A DNA stretch of 64,000 bases from Aliidongia dinghuensis (GTDB lineage: Bacteria > Pseudomonadota > Alphaproteobacteria > ATCC43930 > CGMCC-115725). The notes under the pieces are model-generated. The model saw only the letters and a program-made list of their open reading frames with translations, searched no databases and was not told the origin of the DNA. Both the position numbers and the translations under genes were made by a program. The stretch is from positions 496,001-560,000 of the forward strand of contig NZ_BMJQ01000001.1 of the NCBI RefSeq assembly GCF_014643535.1, read 5' to 3'. This document shows positions 10,119 to 19,163 of the stretch, one piece after another. Positions within the stretch are counted from its first letter, which is position 1; every line of letters begins with the position of its first letter.

Positions 10119-11807
10119 TCAGTCCGTGCGCCACTCCTCGATCCATTGCGTGCTGATGCCGACGCGGTCCGCCGGGTCGATCCCCTTGAGCCAGGTCGGG
10201 ATCACGAACACGGTCGAGCCGAAATAGAGCGGCAGTTCCGGCAGTTGCTCGCTATAGATGTCGATGATCTGGCTCCAGATCGGCTTGCGCTTCTCGGGAT
10301 CGAACTCGTTCAGGAGCGAGCGGATCAGCCGATCGGTCTCGGCATCGGAGAAATGCGGGAAATTGCCGCCGACGAAGCCGTTCGCGGCCGCGGGAATGCT
10401 GTCGGACAGGAGCGTGTAGGTCGGCGGTGTGTCGGGTGAGGCGTTCCAGCCGAACAGCGCCATGTCGAATTTGCCGTGCCTCAGCGTGTCGCCGAACAAG
10501 ACCGCCGGCGGCACGTTGGCGATCGTGACCGCAACGCCGACCGCCTGCCATTTCGCCTGGAGTTCGAGCTCGATGAGCTCGCGGACGCGGTTGCCCGCCG
10601 TCGTCGTCAGCGACAGGGCGAGCCGGTGGCCCTGGTCGTCGACCCGGATGCCGTCCGGCCCGGGCCGGAACCCTGCCTCGTCGAGCAGGTGCGCCGCCGC
10701 CTCGGGATCATAGGCGTATTTGCGCTTGCCCGGGACGTAGACCGTGTTGGTCGGGCCGATGAAACTATCGGCGACCGGCAGCAGGCCATCGAACAGGTTG
10801 CGGGTAATGGCCTGCCGATCGATCGCCAGCAGCAAGGCCTGGCGGACCCGGCGATCGGCGAGCAGCGGGTTGCCGAGATTGAGGTCGATGTGTTCGTAGG
10901 CGAGGCTGCCCTGAATGGCGAAGCCGTAGCTGTAGGCGCGGCGGGCCCTGAGCTCCAGACCCTGGTCGACGGTCAGGCCCATCTCGCCCGCGATATAGTC
11001 GATGCTGCCGGTGAGAAAGGCGGCTTCCAGCGCCGCCGTGTTCTCGATGATGTCGATCCTGATGTGCGGAATATGCGCCGGGGGACCGGGCCAGTTCGGA
11101 TTGCGCTCATACCGCGCGCTGCGGCCAGACTCGTAGCTCACCAGCCGATAGGGGCCGAGCCACAGGCCCGGGTTGCCGGGGTCGGTCACGTAGGCCGAAC
11201 GCTGCAGATAGTCCCCGGGCTGAGCGAGCTTCGCCAGGATCGGGCCTTCGATATGCTCCGGGATGACCCAGAGCATAATCCGGTTATAGGTGTAGTCGGC
11301 CCGGTCGAGATGCAGCGTGAAGGTGCGGTCGTCGGCGAGTGTGATGTCCGTGATGTGGCGGAGCGCCTCGTCATTGCCGACGCCGATGCGCGGATCGCGG
11401 GTGAGGCGCCAGCTGAACGCCACGTCCCGGCTCGTGACCGGCTCGCCGTCGCCCCAGCGCAGGTCGGGCAGCAAGGTGAAGGTGACGTCCATGCCGCGAC
11501 GCCCGTCCGGCAGGGTTACGATGCGGGCGCCGCCGTTCTCGATCGTCGGCAGGGTCTCGCACAGAAGGCACGTCGGTCGGCCGGTCTTGTCGAGGCCGGC
11601 GAGCGCCCGTAGGGCCGGCCACAATAGGTAGTCGCGGGCGGCGGACGGGGTCTGGAGCGGGTTGAGCGATGTCGGCGCCTGGCGGAGGCCGATCGCCAGT
11701 TCGTCATGGGCGGCCTCGGCGGCTCCCGTCCAGCCTGCAGCCGCGGCGAGCACGGCAAGGGCGGCGCCGACGCGCGTCAACCATCGCCGAAGATCCGATG
11801 ATCGCAT
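10119..11807 (-). CDS. ABC transporter substrate-binding protein, family 5 (peptide/nickel type)
   Basis: Periplasmic binding protein of 562 residues in the DppA/OppA family. The signal peptide has a basic start and an alanine-rich core, with the cut near AEAAHDEL. Family features are RQAPTSLNPL, VTFTLLPDLRWGDGEPVTSRDVAFSW, NPLLADRRVRQALLLAIDR and the late lobe KFDMALFGWNASPDT. ATG 11807 follows GGAGGCGGGG. No permease or ATPase genes accompany it, so it is an orphan that must pair with a transporter coded elsewhere. Ligand unknown; peptides are the default expectation for the family. Confidence 0.9.
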   Translation of the reverse strand: MRSSDLRRWLTRVGAALAVLAAAAGWTGAAEAAHDELAIGLRQAPTSLNPLQTPSAARDYLLWPALRALAGLDKTGRPTCLLCETLPTIENGGARIVTLPDGRRGMDVTFTLLPDLRWGDGEPVTSRDVAFSWRLTRDPRIGVGNDEALRHITDITLADDRTFTLHLDRADYTYNRIMLWVIPEHIEGPILAKLAQPGDYLQRSAYVTDPGNPGLWLGPYRLVSYESGRSARYERNPNWPGPPAHIPHIRIDIIENTAALEAAFLTGSIDYIAGEMGLTVDQGLELRARRAYSYGFAIQGSLAYEHIDLNLGNPLLADRRVRQALLLAIDRQAITRNLFDGLLPVADSFIGPTNTVYVPGKRKYAYDPEAAAHLLDEAGFRPGPDGIRVDDQGHRLALSLTTTAGNRVRELIELELQAKWQAVGVAVTIANVPPAVLFGDTLRHGKFDMALFGWNASPDTPPTYTLLSDSIPAAANGFVGGNFPHFSDAETDRLIRSLLNEFDPEKRKPIWSQIIDIYSEQLPELPLYFGSTVFVIPTWLKGIDPADRVGISTQWIEEWRTD

Positions 11808-11933
11808 GAGGCCCCGCCTCCAAAATGCCGTTCGACTCTGATGCCGCCCGAGCTCGCGGAGGAGAGCGAGGGCGACCGCGCGGCAGATTCCTCCAAACCG
11901 GCCGCTCTGCCAAGCTTTACTACGTGCCGAGCT

Positions 11934-12941
11934 CTACTGATTGTTGAGCTGGCGGCCGTTGAGCTTGTGATTATTGGGTTGGCGGGGGCCAAGCCGATCG
12001 CGCAGCCGATCGGTGGCACGCCGGACCGCCGCCGCCATGGCCGGCTCGAGATCGGAATGATTGCCTTCGACCACGACCTCGAGCTCCGAGCCGGGCCAGG
12101 CGCGATGGACTTCCCAGGACGTCGTAGGCGGCGCCACGACGTCGTAGCGGCCGACGACGAGCTGCGCCGGCAGATGGGTGATGCGGCCGAGGTCGCGCAG
12201 GATCTGGCCTTCCTCGATGAAGAAGCCGTGCGCGCAATAGCGGGTGAAGAAGCGCGACAGGGGCAGGGCCTGGGCGAGGTCGACCGCCTGGTCGATGAGC
12301 TCCCGGTCCGGACGGAAGGTGGATGTACGGGCGGAGAAGCGCTTCAAGGCCCGCACCGCCGGCTCATGGACGCCCGGGTCCGGGTCGTTCGTTCGCCGGT
12401 AGTAGGCGGCCAGCACGTCGCCGTGCTCCGAGGGCGGCAGGGCTGCCAGCAATTCGTCGTAGGCTTCCGGAAACAGCACGCCGATCGAGCGCCACCACCA
12501 GTCGATCTCGCGCGCCCGGCCCATGAACATGCCGCGCAGGCGGAAGCCCAGGCACCGGTCCGGGTGCGCCTCGCCATAGAGCAGCGCCAGGCACGAGCCC
12601 CAGGAGCCGCCGGTCACGACCCAGCGCTCGATGCCGAGATGGCGGCGCAGCCGCTCGAGGTCCTCGACGAGGGCCTGCGCGTCGTTGTCCTCAGTCTCGC
12701 CGAGCGGCTCCGATCGGCCGCAGCCGCGCTGATCGATCAGCACGATGCGGTAGAAGTCCGGGTCGTAGAAACGGCGATGCACCGGCTTGGCACCGCCGCC
12801 CGGACCGCCATGCAGGAAGATGACCGGCACGCCGTCCGGATTGCCCACTTGCTCGTAATAGATCCGATGCGGGCCGCCTACCGCCAGTAGGCCGTGATCG
12901 TAGGGTTCGATTTCGGGATAGAGCTGATCGTCGAGCGACAT
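11934..12941 (-). CDS. pip: Proline iminopeptidase
   Basis: Alpha/beta-hydrolase of 335 residues (family S33) that removes N-terminal proline from peptides in the cytosol. It shows the oxyanion loop HGGPGGG (44-50), DQRGCGRS, the nucleophile elbow GGSWGS (S113), the acid region GRYDVVAPP and the late His in EGNHSD. The WWW motif and cap helices are as in the family. The start ATG 12941 gives the usual family length; further upstream starts would add a tail of low complexity. The C-terminal tail PNNHKLNGRQLNNQ is unusual. It is next to the peptide-binding protein gene, consistent with peptide use. Confidence 0.92.
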   Translation of the reverse strand: MSLDDQLYPEIEPYDHGLLAVGGPHRIYYEQVGNPDGVPVIFLHGGPGGGAKPVHRRFYDPDFYRIVLIDQRGCGRSEPLGETEDNDAQALVEDLERLRRHLGIERWVVTGGSWGSCLALLYGEAHPDRCLGFRLRGMFMGRAREIDWWWRSIGVLFPEAYDELLAALPPSEHGDVLAAYYRRTNDPDPGVHEPAVRALKRFSARTSTFRPDRELIDQAVDLAQALPLSRFFTRYCAHGFFIEEGQILRDLGRITHLPAQLVVGRYDVVAPPTTSWEVHRAWPGSELEVVVEGNHSDLEPAMAAAVRRATDRLRDRLGPRQPNNHKLNGRQLNNQ

Positions 12942-13258
12942 CGGGGAGTCCGGTGTGCGGAGAGGGACCGGCATGGTGCCCGCTCCGGCGTCGCTCGGCA
13001 ATCGCGAGCGCGCGGCCCATCGGCCGCGATTGCCGCGCGGCGTGTCCTCCCAAGACGAGGCGCAAAAGCGGGCGAGATAATCCGGCCGGGCTCGGCAAGA
13101 CGACCAGGTAGCGGCCGACAAACCGCCTGGCAGCTCTACAGTCTGCGATTGTCCGCGAAGCCCCCGCGGCGTCCGCGATTTTACCGCGAAGATGGTGCTC
13201 GACTTTCCGACTCGGGCGAGTTAATTGTTTGTTAACCTCGTTTTTGGTGAAGCCCTTG
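12942..13258. other. Divergent intergenic region between pip and the isochorismatase-like gene
   Basis: 317 bases without a supportable gene. The part near 13220-13255 is A/T-rich (TTAATTGTTTGTTAACC) and contains the quasi-palindromic GTTAAC, so it likely holds the promoter of the rightward gene. Confidence 0.4.
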
Positions 13259-13891
13259 ATGGTTGACGCGGCGCTGGTCCACAATCGCTTTGCGGAGCGC
13301 CTTCGCGCGGACGGTGCGGTGCTTGCCATCATCGATGGCCAGGCTGATCTGCTCGCCACCGCTGTGGCGCCGGTCGGCGGCACGGCAGCGTTGCACAACA
13401 ACCTGATGGGGCTCGCCCGACTCGGTCATGCTTTCAACCTGCCGACGGTGCTGGGTGTCAGCACCGGGGCGGCGTGCGGGCCGGTGCTCGACGAACTCGT
13501 GGACCTGTTCGGGGCCGCGGCGATCGTGAAGCGTCGGGCCGGAGCATTCTGGGACGATCCGGCCTCGCGCGAGGCCGTCCTCGCCCATGGCCGGCGCCAT
13601 CTGATCGTCGCGTCGCTCACCCCCGCTTTCGGCATAGCCGAGACCGCGCTTGGTGCGCGCGGCGACGGTCTTGAGGTCCATGCCGTGCTCGACGCGTCGG
13701 CCGGCAGCAGCGACGGGGCCGGGCGAATCGGCATGGCCCGCATGACGGCGGCCGGTGTCCGCCTGACCAGTTGGGTCGCGGTATTGGCGGAACTGGGTGC
13801 CACCTGCGTGGATATCGCTGGCGGCAATGGTGCCGCGGCGGTGCGTGACAATCTCGATCGCTATACGGCCGCGGCCGCGACGTTGACCTAG
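13259..13891 (+). CDS. Isochorismatase-like (YcaC-type) protein lacking the catalytic Cys
   Basis: Protein of 210 residues with the cysteine-hydrolase fold: the catalytic-type Asp in IIDGQAD (D26), Lys in VKRRAGAFWDDP (K91) and VHAVLDASAG. In YcaC-like proteins the nucleophile follows a TDVC motif, but here the aligned stretch is TPAF (121-124), so position 124 is Phe. It therefore probably does not hydrolyse amides in the usual way; it could bind a ligand or be a scaffold. ATG 13259 follows GGTGAAG; a TTG at 13229 is a weaker alternative. It is transcribed alone, divergent from pip. Confidence 0.78.
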   Translation: MVDAALVHNRFAERLRADGAVLAIIDGQADLLATAVAPVGGTAALHNNLMGLARLGHAFNLPTVLGVSTGAACGPVLDELVDLFGAAAIVKRRAGAFWDDPASREAVLAHGRRHLIVASLTPAFGIAETALGARGDGLEVHAVLDASAGSSDGAGRIGMARMTAAGVRLTSWVAVLAELGATCVDIAGGNGAAAVRDNLDRYTAAAATLT

Positions 13892-14142
13892 AGTCCGACC
13901 TAAGGCTGCAAATCACCGCAATCACGTGACAGGGCGGCAAGCAGGCGAAAGCCGTCTTGGTTGCGCCGCAGCATAGTACTGCAGCGGCATGTGTCCCCAA
14001 CCATGCCGAACCAGCGTCGCCGGCCAGTCGTGGCGCCCCCCTCACACGGCTCGGGAACTTGGCGGCGGGATCTGGGACTCGGTCCGGCAGCGCGATATCC
14101 CCATTCTCGCGCTGCCGGCCGACTTCTTCCCATCGACGAGGA

Positions 14143-14769
14143 TCAGAGGCTGCGCAATTCCTCGACCTGGGCCTCGGTCAGGAACCGGGTCCGATGGCCG
14201 TGCAGCAGCAGGTGCAGGCGCGCCGTTTCCTCGAGCTCCTCGATCGCCGCGGCGGCGGCCGAAAGGCTGGTGCCGGCGACCACGGGCCCGTGGTTGGCGA
14301 GCAGCACCGCCTGGTGGCGGCCGGCCAGCTCGCGGACCGCATCGGCGAGCTTCGGATCGCCCGGCCGGAAATAGGGCACGAGCGGCAGCGTGCCGACGCG
14401 CATCACGTAATAGGCAGTGATCGGCGGCAGCACGTTCGCCGGATCAACGTCGGCGAGGCAGGACACCGCGACCGAATGGGTCGAGTGGAGATGCACGACC
14501 GCTTCGGCCGTGCCGCGTTCCTCATACATGGCGCGATGGAGGAAGCTCTCCTTGGTCGGCGCATCGCCCGCGAGGAGCATGCCGTCCGGCGCCAGCTTCG
14601 CGAGCCGCGCCGGGTCGAGCTCGCCCAGCGCGACGTTGGTCGGCGTCATGAGATAGCCGTCGGCAAGGCGCATGCTGATGTTGCCGGAACTGCCGAAGGT
14701 GAGGCCGCGGGCGAAGATCGAGGCGCCGAGCCGGCAGATCGCTTCGCGCGCGCGCGTTTCGGCGCTCAT
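14143..14769 (-). CDS. otnC: 3-oxo-tetronate 4-phosphate decarboxylase (class II aldolase)
   Basis: Zinc class II aldolase-family enzyme of 208 residues that decarboxylates 3-oxo-tetronate 4-phosphate to dihydroxyacetone phosphate. Seen: FGSSGNISMRL (phosphate loop), TKESFLHRAMY with the catalytic Glu (E74), and metal ligands in VVHLHSTHS (H93, H95) and LLANHGPVV. Its start ATG overlaps the otnK stop (ATGA, 14766-14769), so the two are translationally coupled. Together with otnI on the other strand it makes a four-carbon acid-sugar pathway. Specific assignment rests on this context. Confidence 0.9.
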   Translation of the reverse strand: MSAETRAREAICRLGASIFARGLTFGSSGNISMRLADGYLMTPTNVALGELDPARLAKLAPDGMLLAGDAPTKESFLHRAMYEERGTAEAVVHLHSTHSVAVSCLADVDPANVLPPITAYYVMRVGTLPLVPYFRPGDPKLADAVRELAGRHQAVLLANHGPVVAGTSLSAAAAAIEELEETARLHLLLHGHRTRFLTEAQVEELRSL

Positions 14770-16043
14770 GCGAAGGCTCGGAGGAAGAAATCCTCGCCGC
14801 CGAAATTGCCGGACTTGAGGGCGAGCGCCAACGGCGGCCGGTCCCCGCCGGACGCGACCGTCCAGGGCACGCCGGGATCGATCTGCCGGCCGATGCCGAG
14901 CGCGGTGATGCCCAGCGCCTTGACGACCGCGCCGGAGCTTTCGCCGCCCGCCACCACCAGGCGCCGCACGCCGCGCTCGACCAACCCGGCCGCGATGCGG
15001 GCGAGCGCCTCTTCGACGACGGTGCCGGCCCGCTCGCGGCCGAGGGCTTCCTGGGCGGCGCGGACGTCGGCCGGGGCGGCGCTGGCGCTGATCAGGATCG
15101 GCGCCGGCCCCAGATGGCGCTCGGCCCAGTCGAGCGCGTCGTCGATCTGGTCGTCGCCGGTGGCGAGTGCCAGCGGGTCGAGCTGGAAGCTCGGCCGGCG
15201 GGCGCGCATGTAGGCGTTCTGGGCGAGCGTCGCGACGGAGCAGGAGCCGGACAGCACGGCCGACGCACCGCCCAAGTCGACCGCCATGGCGGCGTCCATG
15301 CCATGGTCGGCGAGCAGCCCCTGCCGGCGGAAGTTCGCCGGCAGACCCAGGGCGAGGCCCGAGCCGCCGGTGATGAGGCGGAGCTGGGCCGCGGCCTCGC
15401 CGAGGCGGATCAGGTCGTCGTCGCTCGCCGCGTCGACGATGGCGTGAGCCGTGCCGGCGCCGCGCAGCCGGTCGAACACCACACGGACGGCACCGGGACC
15501 GGCCGACACGGCCGACAGCGGCACGAGGCCGACCGGCCGTGTCGTCTGCTGGGCCAGCACGCGCACGAGGTTCGAATCGCGCATCGGCGTCAGCGGATGG
15601 TCGCGCATGCCGGATTCGGAGAGAAGTCCGTCGCCGACGAACAGATAGCCCTTGAAGATGGTCCGGCCGTTCTCGGGGAAAGCCGGGCAATAGATCGTGA
15701 AATCGACGCCCATGGCCGTCATCAGCGCTTCGGCGACCGGCCCGATGTTGCCGGCCGGCGTCGAATCGAAGGTCGAGCAATATTTGAACAGGATCTGCCG
15801 GGCGCCCGCCGCCTCGAGCCAGCCGAGGGCAGCCAGCGACTGGTCGATCGCGTCGGCGGCGGGGATGGTGCGGCTCTTCAGCGCGACCACGATCGCGTCG
15901 ACCTCGTCGAGGTCCATGCGCTCGAAGGGCTCGGTCGGCACGTCGATGAGCTGGACGGTGCGCATGCCCTGGCGCACGAGCGTGTTGGCGAGGTCGGTTG
16001 CACCAGTGAAGTCATCGGCGATGGCGCCGAGCAGGATCGCCAT
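14766..16043 (-). CDS. otnK: 3-oxo-tetronate kinase (four-carbon acid sugar kinase)
   Basis: Kinase of 425 residues (DUF1537 family) that phosphorylates 3-oxo-tetronate at O4. The substrate domain starts [19 protein letters not shown], with [20 protein letters not shown], and the ATP-binding C-domain has [16 protein letters not shown] and [17 protein letters not shown] 16043 follows AAGGCGCC. It forms an operon with otnC (4-base overlap) and diverges from otnI across an 86-base gap with a near-palindrome at 16067-16084. Confidence 0.93.
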   Translation of the reverse strand: MAILLGAIADDFTGATDLANTLVRQGMRTVQLIDVPTEPFERMDLDEVDAIVVALKSRTIPAADAIDQSLAALGWLEAAGARQILFKYCSTFDSTPAGNIGPVAEALMTAMGVDFTIYCPAFPENGRTIFKGYLFVGDGLLSESGMRDHPLTPMRDSNLVRVLAQQTTRPVGLVPLSAVSAGPGAVRVVFDRLRGAGTAHAIVDAASDDDLIRLGEAAAQLRLITGGSGLALGLPANFRRQGLLADHGMDAAMAVDLGGASAVLSGSCSVATLAQNAYMRARRPSFQLDPLALATGDDQIDDALDWAERHLGPAPILISASAAPADVRAAQEALGRERAGTVVEEALARIAAGLVERGVRRLVVAGGESSGAVVKALGITALGIGRQIDPGVPWTVASGGDRPPLALALKSGNFGGEDFFLRAFA

Positions 16044-16066
16044 GGAGGCGCCTTTCGAGAAGGTTG

Positions 16067-16084
16067 CCGAAACCCGGGTCTCGG
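16067..16084. promoter_or_regulatory. Near-palindromic operator candidate between otnK and otnI
   Basis: CCGAAACCCGGGTCTCGG agrees with its own reverse complement at 16 of 18 positions. It lies about midway in the 86-base divergent promoter region, where one regulator could control both arms. No regulator gene for the pathway is in the window. Confidence 0.45.
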
Positions 16085-16129
16085 TCGATCCTAAGCGGTC
16101 TTCGGCTCTGCCTTCAAGGATCCCGCCCA

Positions 16130-16906
16130 ATGCCGCGTTTCGCCGCGAATCTGTCCATGATGTTTTCGGAATATGATTTTCTCGACCGGTTCTCTGCTGC
16201 GGCCGACGCCGGGTTCAAGGCCGTCGAATACCTGTTTCCCTATGAATATTCCGCCGAGGAGCTGGCCCGGCGCCTGGAGAGTGCCAAGCTGACGCAGGCG
16301 CTTTTCAACCTGCCGCCCGGTGACTGGGCCAAGGCCGAACGCGGGCTCGCGGCGCTGCCTGGACGCGAGGCGGATTTCGCCCATGCGCTCGACCGGGCGA
16401 TCGCCTATGCGCGCCCGCTCAATTGCGCGAAGCTGCACGCCATGGCCGGCATCCTGCCGCCCGGGACCGATCCGGCGGCGGCGCGCCGCACCTATGTCGC
16501 CAATCTGCGCCGGGCCGCCGAGCATGCGGCGGAGGCCGGGATCACGATCCTGATCGAGCCGATCAACACGCGCGACATCCCGGGCTATTTCCTCAACCGG
16601 CCAGCCGAGGCGCGCGCGATCATCGAGGAGGTGGGCGCGGCCAACCTCAGGCTGCAGTTCGACATCTATCACTGCCAGATCATGGTCGGCGATCTCGCGA
16701 CCCAGCTTCGCGCCCATGCCGACATCACCGGCCATATCCAGATCGCGGGCGTGCCCGATCGCCACGAGCCGGACGTGGGCGAGATCAATTATCCGTATCT
16801 CTTCAACGTGATCGACGAGATCGGCTACGACGGCTGGATCGGCTGCGAATACCGGCCGCGCGGCGAGACCGCGGACGGGCTCGGCTGGCTCGATCCCTGG
16901 CGCTAG
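16130..16906 (+). CDS. otnI: 2-oxo-tetronate isomerase / hydroxypyruvate isomerase-like TIM barrel
   Basis: TIM-barrel isomerase of 258 residues in the Hyi/OtnI family. Key segments are [34 protein letters not shown] with the metal-binding Glu, [34 protein letters not shown] and the late catalytic Glu in IGCEYRP. AAGGA precedes ATG 16130. Next to otnCK its likely role is converting 2-oxo-tetronate to 3-oxo-tetronate; on its own it could equally be a hydroxypyruvate isomerase. It ends 3 bases before the converging sulfotransferase gene. Confidence 0.9.
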   Translation: MPRFAANLSMMFSEYDFLDRFSAAADAGFKAVEYLFPYEYSAEELARRLESAKLTQALFNLPPGDWAKAERGLAALPGREADFAHALDRAIAYARPLNCAKLHAMAGILPPGTDPAAARRTYVANLRRAAEHAAEAGITILIEPINTRDIPGYFLNRPAEARAIIEEVGAANLRLQFDIYHCQIMVGDLATQLRAHADITGHIQIAGVPDRHEPDVGEINYPYLFNVIDEIGYDGWIGCEYRPRGETADGLGWLDPWR

Positions 16907-16909
16907 GGC

Positions 16910-18196
16910 TCAGGCTGCGCCGGTCCTAGGCCGAGAGCCCAGCCGACCGGCCGCGCGCGTGCGGCGGTATCGGTCGACGAGCTTTGCCGGCAACAGCCAG
17001 AAGAAGAGGGCGACAGCGAGCGGGATGGCCATGGCCTCGTCGAGATGACCCACGACCGGGATACGGTCCGGGATGATATCGAACGGCATGATGAGATAGC
17101 TCGCCACCACGAGCGGCGCGGTCCGGGCGCGCAGCGGCACCTCCGGATCCTTCGCAAGCGACCAGAGTGCCCGGGCCTCGAGCCCGAGGCGCCGGCGCGC
17201 GGCGGCCCAGCCACGGGACGGCGTCGGGGCAGGGTTGGGCGAGGCGGGGCGGGGATTGGGCGACGTCTCGATGCCGGGCCTGGACGCCGGGACCGGCGAG
17301 CGGGCCGGCTCGGGGGCGAGTGCCGCGACCTGCGCCTCGTAACGCCAGCCGGTCAGGTCCTGCCCTGTCATCTCTTCGAGCCGGCCGATGTCGGCTTCGA
17401 GCGCCTCGCGCAGGCTGCCGAGTGCCGCCAGCTTCTGGTCGAGCGAGGGGCCGGCGATCCGCCGCTTGGCGAAGACGATGTCGTGCAGCGGCCCGAACTT
17501 GACCGCGTAGAACAGTTCGGGCGACAGCTTGCGCACCATGGGACCGGCGAGATGGGCCAAGCGGCGCAGATGCTGGCTGCGGTAATGGACGGAGGCATTC
17601 ACCTCGCGCGTGACGCTGGGCGGCGTCTCGACGTCCAGCCCCAGCCGGCGCTGCAGCCGCCGGGCGAGTTCGACCGGATCGCGCTTGAGGTCGGCATAGT
17701 CGACGAGCAGCACGCGCTCGCGGCCGAAGCGCTCGATATAATGCTCCAGCGTCGCGGCAGTGAGCCCGATCTCCAGCGCCTCGGCATGCACCTTGGGATC
17801 AGCGGCGAGCCAGCCGATCGGATGCTCTTCCTGCCGGTATTTCTGGTACCAGGACAGCACACGCGCGTAGGGGCTGCGCATGTTGACCATGAGCAGCGGG
17901 TTCGGGATCGTGCGGGCGATCCGGTCGCAGACCTTCGGGTCCATCATGTAGAAGGGCGAGATGTCGGCGCGCAGCCGCGTGGCGTGCGTCGCGGGCCGGA
18001 ACTGCTCGTCGTACCAGGCGGACCCCGCGTCGAAATGATGGTTGAAGAAATTCACTTCCTTCATGCGGGTCGTCGCCACCTGGCTGTGGCCGAACAGCAG
18101 TTCGTGGACCCAGGTCGTCCCCGACCGGATCGGGCCGAGGCCGATCAGCAGCGGGATATTGTTGAGCTGCGCGCGCGACGATCCGTGTTCCGCCAT
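16910..18196 (-). CDS. Sulfotransferase fused to a C-terminal YkvA/DUF1232 domain
   Basis: Protein of 428 residues. The first 270 or so form a PAPS-dependent sulfotransferase: the 5'-phosphosulfate loop GPIRSGTTWVHELL (21-34) and the 3'-phosphate segment LLMVNMRSPYARVLSWY, typical of carbohydrate or lipid sulfotransferases. A Pro/Ser-rich linker (SPNPRPASPNPAPTPSRG) joins it to a YkvA domain with ALWSLAKDPEVPL and SYLIMPFDIIPDRIPVVGHL, which is usually membrane-associated. ATG 18196 follows GAGGGGAT. The fusion suggests a membrane-tethered enzyme. The sulfated substrate is unknown, and I do not recall this domain pair as common. Confidence 0.85.
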   Translation of the reverse strand: MAEHGSSRAQLNNIPLLIGLGPIRSGTTWVHELLFGHSQVATTRMKEVNFFNHHFDAGSAWYDEQFRPATHATRLRADISPFYMMDPKVCDRIARTIPNPLLMVNMRSPYARVLSWYQKYRQEEHPIGWLAADPKVHAEALEIGLTAATLEHYIERFGRERVLLVDYADLKRDPVELARRLQRRLGLDVETPPSVTREVNASVHYRSQHLRRLAHLAGPMVRKLSPELFYAVKFGPLHDIVFAKRRIAGPSLDQKLAALGSLREALEADIGRLEEMTGQDLTGWRYEAQVAALAPEPARSPVPASRPGIETSPNPRPASPNPAPTPSRGWAAARRRLGLEARALWSLAKDPEVPLRARTAPLVVASYLIMPFDIIPDRIPVVGHLDEAMAIPLAVALFFWLLPAKLVDRYRRTRAAGRLGSRPRTGAA

Positions 18197-18494
18197 GACA
18201 TCCCCTCGGAACCGGGGCGACTCTCGCTGGGTCGCCCTTCTCAAGCCCCAAGAGGCGATAGTGACGGATTGATGAAATCATCCCCGCTCAACACACGGGT
18301 ATATTGTAACGGTGCGTGTCATGGGTCGGGCCGACCTGCGGTCGGAGGTGGTGCGACGCCACCCTTCATCGAGCCGGGCCAGGCACTTACGCCCGGCCGG
18401 ATCCTTACGAATTGTTACAAAGCGAAGTGCGACGAGAACGCGCGGTTGTGCGTACGCGCTTTCGTTGCGGCGGGACCGAGCCGCGGGCTGGCCC

Positions 18495-19100
18495 TCAGGC
18501 GCGCGGCGCGTGCTTGGACAGGATGCGCTGCAGCGTCCGCCGATGCATCTTGAGCCGCCGCGCCGTCTCCGAAACGTTGCGGTCGCATTGCTCGAACACG
18601 CGCTGGATATGCTCCCAGCGGACCCGGTCGGCCGACATCGGGTTCTCCGGCGGCGGCGGCAGCGAGCTGCCACGGGTCAAGAGCGCGCGCTCGACCACGT
18701 CGGCATCGGCCGGCTTCGACAGATAGTCGATGGCGCCCGCCTTCACGGCGGCGACGGCGGTCGCGATATTGCCGTAGCCGGTCAGCATGACGATGCGCGC
18801 GGCGGGCCGGGCCTTGCGGATGGCGCCGACCACGTCGAGACCGTTGCCGTCGCCGAGCCGGAGGTCGACCACCGCGAAGGCCGGCGGGTTTTCCTCGGCC
18901 TTGGCGACGCCCTCCTTCGTGCTCTCGGCGGTCTCGACCAGGAAGCCGCGTCGCTCCATGGCGCGCGCCAGGCGGTGGCAGAGCGGCGTGTCGTCGTCGA
19001 CAATCAGCAGGCTGCGCTCGGCATCGGGCAGGCCGTCGAGCGAGACCAGGTCGATGTCGGCCGGTGCGAGGTTGGGCGTCTGAGCGGGGGCGTCGATCAT
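18495..19100 (-). CDS. regA: RegA/ActR/PrrA-type redox response regulator
   Basis: Response regulator of 201 residues. The receiver domain starts LLIVDDDTPL and the phosphoacceptor is D79 in AVVDLRLGDGNG, with the switch Thr in VMLTGYGNIA and Lys in YLSKPADAD. A proline-rich linker (SSLPPPPENP) leads to a Fis-type helix-turn-helix, SETARRLKMHRRTLQRIL, nearly as in RegA/PrrA. It lies 63 bases downstream of the sensor regB on the same strand. In related bacteria the pair controls photosynthesis, respiration, carbon and nitrogen fixation genes; the targets here are not shown. Confidence 0.94.
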   Translation of the reverse strand: MIDAPAQTPNLAPADIDLVSLDGLPDAERSLLIVDDDTPLCHRLARAMERRGFLVETAESTKEGVAKAEENPPAFAVVDLRLGDGNGLDVVGAIRKARPAARIVMLTGYGNIATAVAAVKAGAIDYLSKPADADVVERALLTRGSSLPPPPENPMSADRVRWEHIQRVFEQCDRNVSETARRLKMHRRTLQRILSKHAPRA

Positions 19101-19163
19101 GATCGCACGAATTCCTTAAAGCTGCTCGGGGGGCGGAGCCGGCCCCCGGTCCAACAAGTCCGC

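Noticed and set aside
13900..14133. Small gene between the isochorismatase-like gene and otnC
   Set aside because: No ribosome site, atypical composition and no recognisable protein features; treated as non-coding.
14143..15780. A fused protein joining otnC to part of the otnK region
   Set aside because: Only the last 208 codons make sense (OtnC). Upstream codons are otnK DNA read in the wrong frame; the ATGA overlap explains the arrangement.
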